Source: Eucalyptus grandis
Lineage: Eukaryota; Streptophyta; Magnoliopsida; Myrtales; Myrtaceae
Length of the DNA: 64,000 nucleotides
Direction of reading: 5' to 3'
Assembly (NCBI RefSeq): GCF_016545825.1
Contig: NC_052614.1
Coordinates: 32,451,072 to 32,515,071 of the forward strand
The position numbers and the translations under genes are program-made. Each line of letters begins with the position of its first letter. Positions within the stretch are counted from its first letter, which is position 1. Shown here piece after piece: positions 59,397-64,000 of this stretch. Below the pieces are notes generated by a model. The model ran no database searches. It was not told the DNA's origin and was given only the letters and a program-made list of their open reading frames with translations.

Positions 59397-59650
59397 TTTA
59401 CACTATGCACTTTTGTTTTAGGGTTTTTTTGAAGGGATACTAAAGGGAATGTGTTTAATAACACATAAAAAATCCTAGCCTCCATATTATTTATCAAAAA
59501 TCCTAACCTCCATATTATTTCCTTTTCTTTCTATTATTATCTTTTTGTTAGATCTTTTGATCTTGCAGCTCACCAAGTGGTTTTTAGAGCTTTTGGATTG
59601 TACTCTCATACTCTTTGTTGAAGATAGTAAAACCCCTCTCTCTCCTCATG
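59276..59650 (+). repeat. E LTR, left part
   Basis: Probable copia LTR from near 59276 up to the solo LTR insertion. It resumes at 61706. 'gatagtaaaacccctctctctcctcatg' is cut right at its end. The left boundary is approximate because of the 86 bp duplication. Confidence 0.5.
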
Positions 59651-61705
59651 TGTGACATCCCGATTTTCCAATTCTAATTTCAATAAATTGAGACGGGCAT
59701 TTCGTTGGCACGCATATAGTTCCTTTCCTTGAGTCGGCCACTCATGTGAAAACTAGTCTATCAGGTGAAGCCGTTAAGAGATTCTAATGCATCAGACTCG
59801 AGAATTTGATCAGAAAGCAACCTTTCGACCGAGGTAATTTGCAAGAGTCATTACGACACAAATAAAAATTGATTAGAAATCGGAGATAGGTCGGCTCGAC
59901 AGAGGCATGTGATCAAGTGTGGGTGATTCCATCGATCGCACAATTCTGGTTGATCGGCACTAAACCGACTTTTCTATCGATTGGGTACCCTGTTCCAGTA
60001 TTTGAAACCTTGAGATTACCCCGATAACCGAAAGTTGTCAATGTGTCAAAGATGTACATTGTGGCTTGAATTGACCAACCACAAGTCAAATGCACAAAAA
60101 ATTATAAAAGCTACCTGGTAGATTAGGATGCGCTAGTATTGTGCCAAAGTGAAATTAACCATGAAATTGAGATCGAATTCTGAAATTGGAAGTCCTGGTG
60201 TGTCACAAATTTTATTAGGAACATTGGATTAAATTATGAACTTTAATTTGGACTCAATTGGAAGAGAATTGATAAGAAATTAAGAAATTTGATGTACAAG
60301 AATTGGACCCTGGTGGAAAATGAAATTTGCACCCATTGGAAGAGGTTGTAGAGGATTGAGTTAGTGGAGTATGACATCACTTGGTGATGTCATGGTGTGG
60401 GGGCAAAAGTCTAGGATCTTGACAAGTGGAGGGTGGAGATTGACTCTTGAAAATGTGGGCTTTCACTTCATCTTCTTCCTTGAATCAAGGGACTTGGTTG
60501 GATTTTGAAAAAGAGGAGAGAGAGTGGAGAAAAACCACCGGTTGAGTTGCCGATGCCCCTTCGTCCGCCCTTCGCCCGTTCGCCGCCACCGCCCGCCGTT
60601 CGTCACCGGAGCTCGCTGTCGCCGCTCGCCCGCACACGACCGCGCACCGTCCCGCGTTGAGCTGCTCCGCCTTCGCCCAAACTCCGGTGTCGTCGTCTCC
60701 TCGCCAATAGCTGCTCGCCGTTCGTGAGCCATCGTCGGAGCTAGCAAGACCGCCGGAGCCACTGCCGTTCATTACTCGAGCTAGCACCGGTCCTCCTTCA
60801 CCGTTCCTCCGCCTGTTCAGCCACCATGCCGCCTCCCTCCAAGCTCGGTTAGTGGTTGGAAGTTCCAGCAAGATCCGACCCCTTTCAAGCTCGATTTGGC
60901 CGTCTTTTAGTTCTCATTTGGTGTTGATCCGTGTAGGTTTGTCGTCGGCGTCGTCGTGCTCTTCGCTGGAGACTCATTAGAAAGCGATTCCAGTGAGTTT
61001 AGCTCACTAAACCTTGATTAGTGGGTTAATGATGTCTTAAGTGTGTTTAGCTTAAGTTGATTGAGATTAGGTTGTTAGATTAGTTTATTTAGATGTGGAT
61101 TAGATTAAGGTGATTAATTAAGGTAAAGTATGTTTAGTTTAAAGGTTAAGTATGTTTATTTTAATAAAAGCCTTGATGTGACTTAAAAGAATTTATTTAT
61201 GATTTAAATAAATGTTTCAAAATTATTGGATTATTTAATAATATATTATATTCCGAAAATCATTAAAATATTATTTATTAAAAACTCAAAAAATTATTTT
61301 GATCCTAATTGTTCAGAATTTCGTGCTGATCGCCGCTGTATATTTATAATTTGAAATTGATTAATGGTTAATGCAAATTGAGTGTTGAATGTGGAAAATG
61401 TGGATTTTATTTAGAAAATCTCAAATGTCAGGTTTGGCATCGAAATTGGATTTTTAAGGATTAATATTGTAATTGGGGTATGTGAATGATATGCAAAGTG
61501 CCTTGGATTGATGATATATGAAAGTATGTTGGTTTGATTTTGAATTGATCTTTCCTGCTGTCTTGTCCCGTATGTTTTTGATAGGAGTTCTTAGCACGTT
61601 CTGCTTGCGCATAATAATTAAATGGGGTCGGCGACACTACCTAGGAATGTCGCATATACATGACCATGACGGGTTGTTCACGTGTCTCGGGGTTCGGGCG
61701 TGACA
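59651..61705. mobile_element. solo LTR (gypsy type), 2055 bp
   Basis: Starts TGTGACATCC and ends GGGCGTGACA, with the 5 bp duplication 'tcatg' on both sides (59646-59650 and 61706-61710). No internal retrotransposon genes. It contains a GC-rich block (60540-60860) and an A/T-rich stretch (61080-61320). A solo LTR arises when the two LTRs of a full element recombine. The TGTGACATCCCG start resembles chromovirus-type gypsy LTRs, but lineage is a guess. Confidence 0.88.
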
Positions 61706-61830
61706 TCATGATTTTTCCCGTTTTGGGTTTCCACGTAAATTTTGTGTTTCGTGTGATTTCGATTTTGCTTTTATCCTTTACTGCTTGCTTGTGCTTCGAT
61801 TGATGCATCTTTTGGCATTTTTTCGCAATG
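61706..61830 (+). repeat. E LTR, right part
   Basis: 'tcatgatttttcccgttttgggtttcc' continues the E LTR sequence that was interrupted at 59650. The right end was not found; about 61830 is an estimate. Confidence 0.45.
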
Positions 61831-63240
61831 GGCTATAAGCCGTTGTCCGAGCTATGGCTAGCAAGCTATTGATCTTGACTTCATTTGATGAACCTCAAGC
61901 CAATCCTCATGGGTCCTTATGGCTTGGGTGTATCACCTCAACTTTTTGAACTTTTCTAAATTGTTTTTGAGTTAAATGAAATATTAAGAAAAATAATGAA
62001 ATGACAATCTTTAATCTACTATGAGAATAACAACATATTATGAATGATTGTAGACTCTACTCCTCCAAGAATTCGTTAACTTTCAATAAACTACCAAAAT
62101 TGTGTGCATGCTAGATAGTCGGCATTTGTAAGGCTATTGGTTCATTAACATTATTGTGAAGTTAGGAGTAGGACCTGAGCAAGTCCTTAAAAGGCTTAAG
62201 GAGAAAACAAGCGGGAAAACCACCCTGGGGTGGGAGACCCCACGCTATCATCTGTATTCCCTCTCTATCAGGAAGACAAAGATAAACATGGAATTTTGGG
62301 GCCTCACAGTGATGAAGGTAGACACCATGTTGGGACTTAGGTTCTGGCTACCATTGGGTAGGCGGTATAGTAGCCTCCTAGGCTTGGGGTAAGTGAGAGT
62401 GGGTGAAATGCCCACAGCTGTGTCTTGGGCAGGCCCTCACGAGCCCAATGGCTCGTAGATGCATTGAGGCATCTTGGCCTTTGCTTGGGGTTGTGTGCCG
62501 TGCGAGATGAGGTCCATAGCCTACCGTTTAGACCATACAAGTGGCTGGACAGCAAACTTTCAACAGTTCTCTATTGGATAACATTTTTCTCGTTTTCTGA
62601 TGTTTAGATCATCTAGGCAAATGAGATGATGCACTATCATTTCATAGTCAGCAAGAGGCCTATACCTTGCTATCAGGAAAATGATTTTCTTTTTAAAAAT
62701 AAAAAAATATTGGCTTTTCATAAATTTTCGTTTTCCTTCTGGAATCGCCAAGAGCAAGCCGCATGCCCATCTCGTTTATTTTGTTGTGGTAGAGGAAAAT
62801 AGAAAGAAGGAAAAGTCGAGAGGTAAAAGTAGAGGAACAAAACACAATAACCTTCCTCATTGCAGTTGAGAATTTGGAATCAAGAACCAACAAGAAATAT
62901 CAATCGCTTCCAACCGTAGAAACATGAATTTCTTGGTCGGTCGTGTGCTTGAAAGCACTTCACTTGTTCCAGCTGACCTAGAAAATCACAAATGATCCAC
63001 ATCAACGGCTTCATCAAATCAAGCATGGATATTTTCTTGAGCTGTCACTTGAGTGATACCGCATCGTACTTCTCATTGTTGACTTGGTGCTTGTGGCATT
63101 ACAAAGGATTTCACTTGTAGACAAGTCTTGCTAGGTATGAGTCTTTGTTGCAAGTGTTTCTGTTGTGCTTGATTCAAGTAGTGCATTATCAGATGAGTTG
63201 ACTTGTTCCGCAATAATTACTTCCATATTCGTTGAGTGGG
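61831..63240. other. no gene seen
   Basis: A 78-codon frame at 62156-62392 has no recognisable motif. The stretch 62150-62550 is less AT-rich than its surroundings but was not identified. Confidence 0.4.
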
Positions 63241-64000
63241 GTTTTTTTGGTCAGAAACTGGTGATATATTAGATAAAGGTAGCAGTACAACCCGAATGAA
63301 ATACATCAAAAGCTAAAATATCGAGTAAAGGAGACGGGGGAAAAGAAGCCCAAGAAGGAGACAAAAGACCATTGGCATGGGCCTTCGCAGCCCAATCAGC
63401 AGCGGCGTTGGTTGATCTGCAGCAAAACCTAAATCGCGACTTGACGAGACGAGGGAGAAGAACAGCAGCTTCGGCTATCAAGGGGCGAATCTCCCATGGC
63501 AATAGATGGGGGGTTTTTCACCGCTTCCACCAAAACCAGGCAATCAGATTCGATGATAATGGGATCGGAGGTCTGGTATGAGTTAATCATATGGTTGAGG
63601 GCGAAACACAGAGCTTGAGCCTCCACCTGCAAAGCATAAGACGCAGGTACGGTCTTAGTACTTCCTTCAACGATATATCCTCTTTGATCTCAGCAAATGA
63701 AGGCGACTGATCCTTGATGACTGCCTGGCGTGAAAGCCCCATCAATATTCATCTTCAGAATTCTGGGATTAGGAGGACGCCATAAGCTATCCAAATCTGG
63801 GCGATGTCGATTTACAGAAGCAGAAGATATGACAGCAGTACGGGCCTGATTTCGAGCTTTAGCTATGATATAGGATGGGGCAGGAGTCTGATGGCGAAAG
63901 ATAAATCTGTTGTTGGACTTCCAAATATTCCACAGTAGTGTGGCAATGAGCTCAGATCCAGGTAATTTTGGTTTATTAGCAAGTGTAGTAGCTAACCAGT
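63241..64000 (-). pseudogene. LINE 2: C-terminal RNase H domain, runs off the window
   Basis: Minus-strand frames give 'ATLLWNIWKSNNRFIF' (about 63940-63890), 'LWRPPNPRIL' and 'KMNIDGAF' (first Asp, about 63750), 'QVEAQALCFAL' (Glu), 'ESDCLVLVEAV' (Asp), then after a frame change 'FRFCCRSTNAAADWAAKAHANGL' read in two pieces, and a T run at 63242-63249 that is the poly(A) tail. In-frame TGA near 63702 and a frameshift near 63480. It belongs to the same broad type as LINE 1 at 9255-20115, in the same orientation. RT would lie beyond the right edge. Confidence 0.78.

Noticed and set aside
60463..60871. Frames of 99 and 128 codons on the minus strand
   Set aside because: They come from the GC-rich block of the solo LTR and have no domain.

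Overview
This is plant nuclear DNA, from a eudicot. The evidence is a decayed TIR-NBS-LRR-type leucine-rich repeat block, a plant class V (GH18) chitinase remnant, and a dense nest of Ty1/copia, Ty3/gypsy and LINE elements. The wording of the LRR repeats resembles woody-rosid TNL genes such as those of Myrtaceae, but that placement is a low-confidence guess. I see no intact host protein-coding gene. Almost everything recognisable is transposon-derived or broken.

Layout. 1-925: LRR remnant (minus), then an N gap (1401-1500). 1.6-9.2 kb: old, decayed sequence with a LINE scrap, two diverged copies of a roughly 1 kb repeat that each contain a tRNA-like SINE, and a pair of RNase-H-like scraps. 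9255-20115: a minus-strand LINE tail, cut by a Sirevirus-type copia element (C1, 9751-19275, minus, target duplication GAAAG). 20116 to about 51880: gypsy element A, which lacks its 3' half. It is invaded by a second copy of the same copia family (C2, 23521-32242, plus) and, inside its gag, by an 18.5 kb Tat/Ogre-type gypsy element (B, 33141-51623, plus, target duplication CCCGC). About 51880-54677: the 3' half of another copia element (D). Its 3' LTR abuts the chitinase pseudogene (54678-55741). 58.4-61.9 kb: a decayed copia end (E) whose LTR is split by a 2055 bp solo LTR with target duplication TCATG. 63241-64000: a second LINE tail, running off the window.

How the parts fit. C1 and C2 each carry LTRs, a tRNA-iMet-type primer site, gag with zinc knuckles, pol in copia order (PR-INT-RT-RNH), a third downstream ORF, and duplicated polypurine tracts. 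B carries an extra ORF before gag, gag, protease, G-patch, RT-RNase H, a second RNase H, integrase, and a 4.8 kb 3' untranslated region with four unrelated tandem arrays. All coding regions are interrupted by stops or small indels. The insertion order is readable: B and C2 are younger than A. C1 is younger than the LINE it splits. D is younger than the chitinase gene. A deletion later joined A to D.

I looked for an undescribed cellular system and found none I can defend. The most unusual features are the four-array 3' region of B, the integrase-core deletion in C2 that leaves the frame open, and the LTR-chitinase junction.
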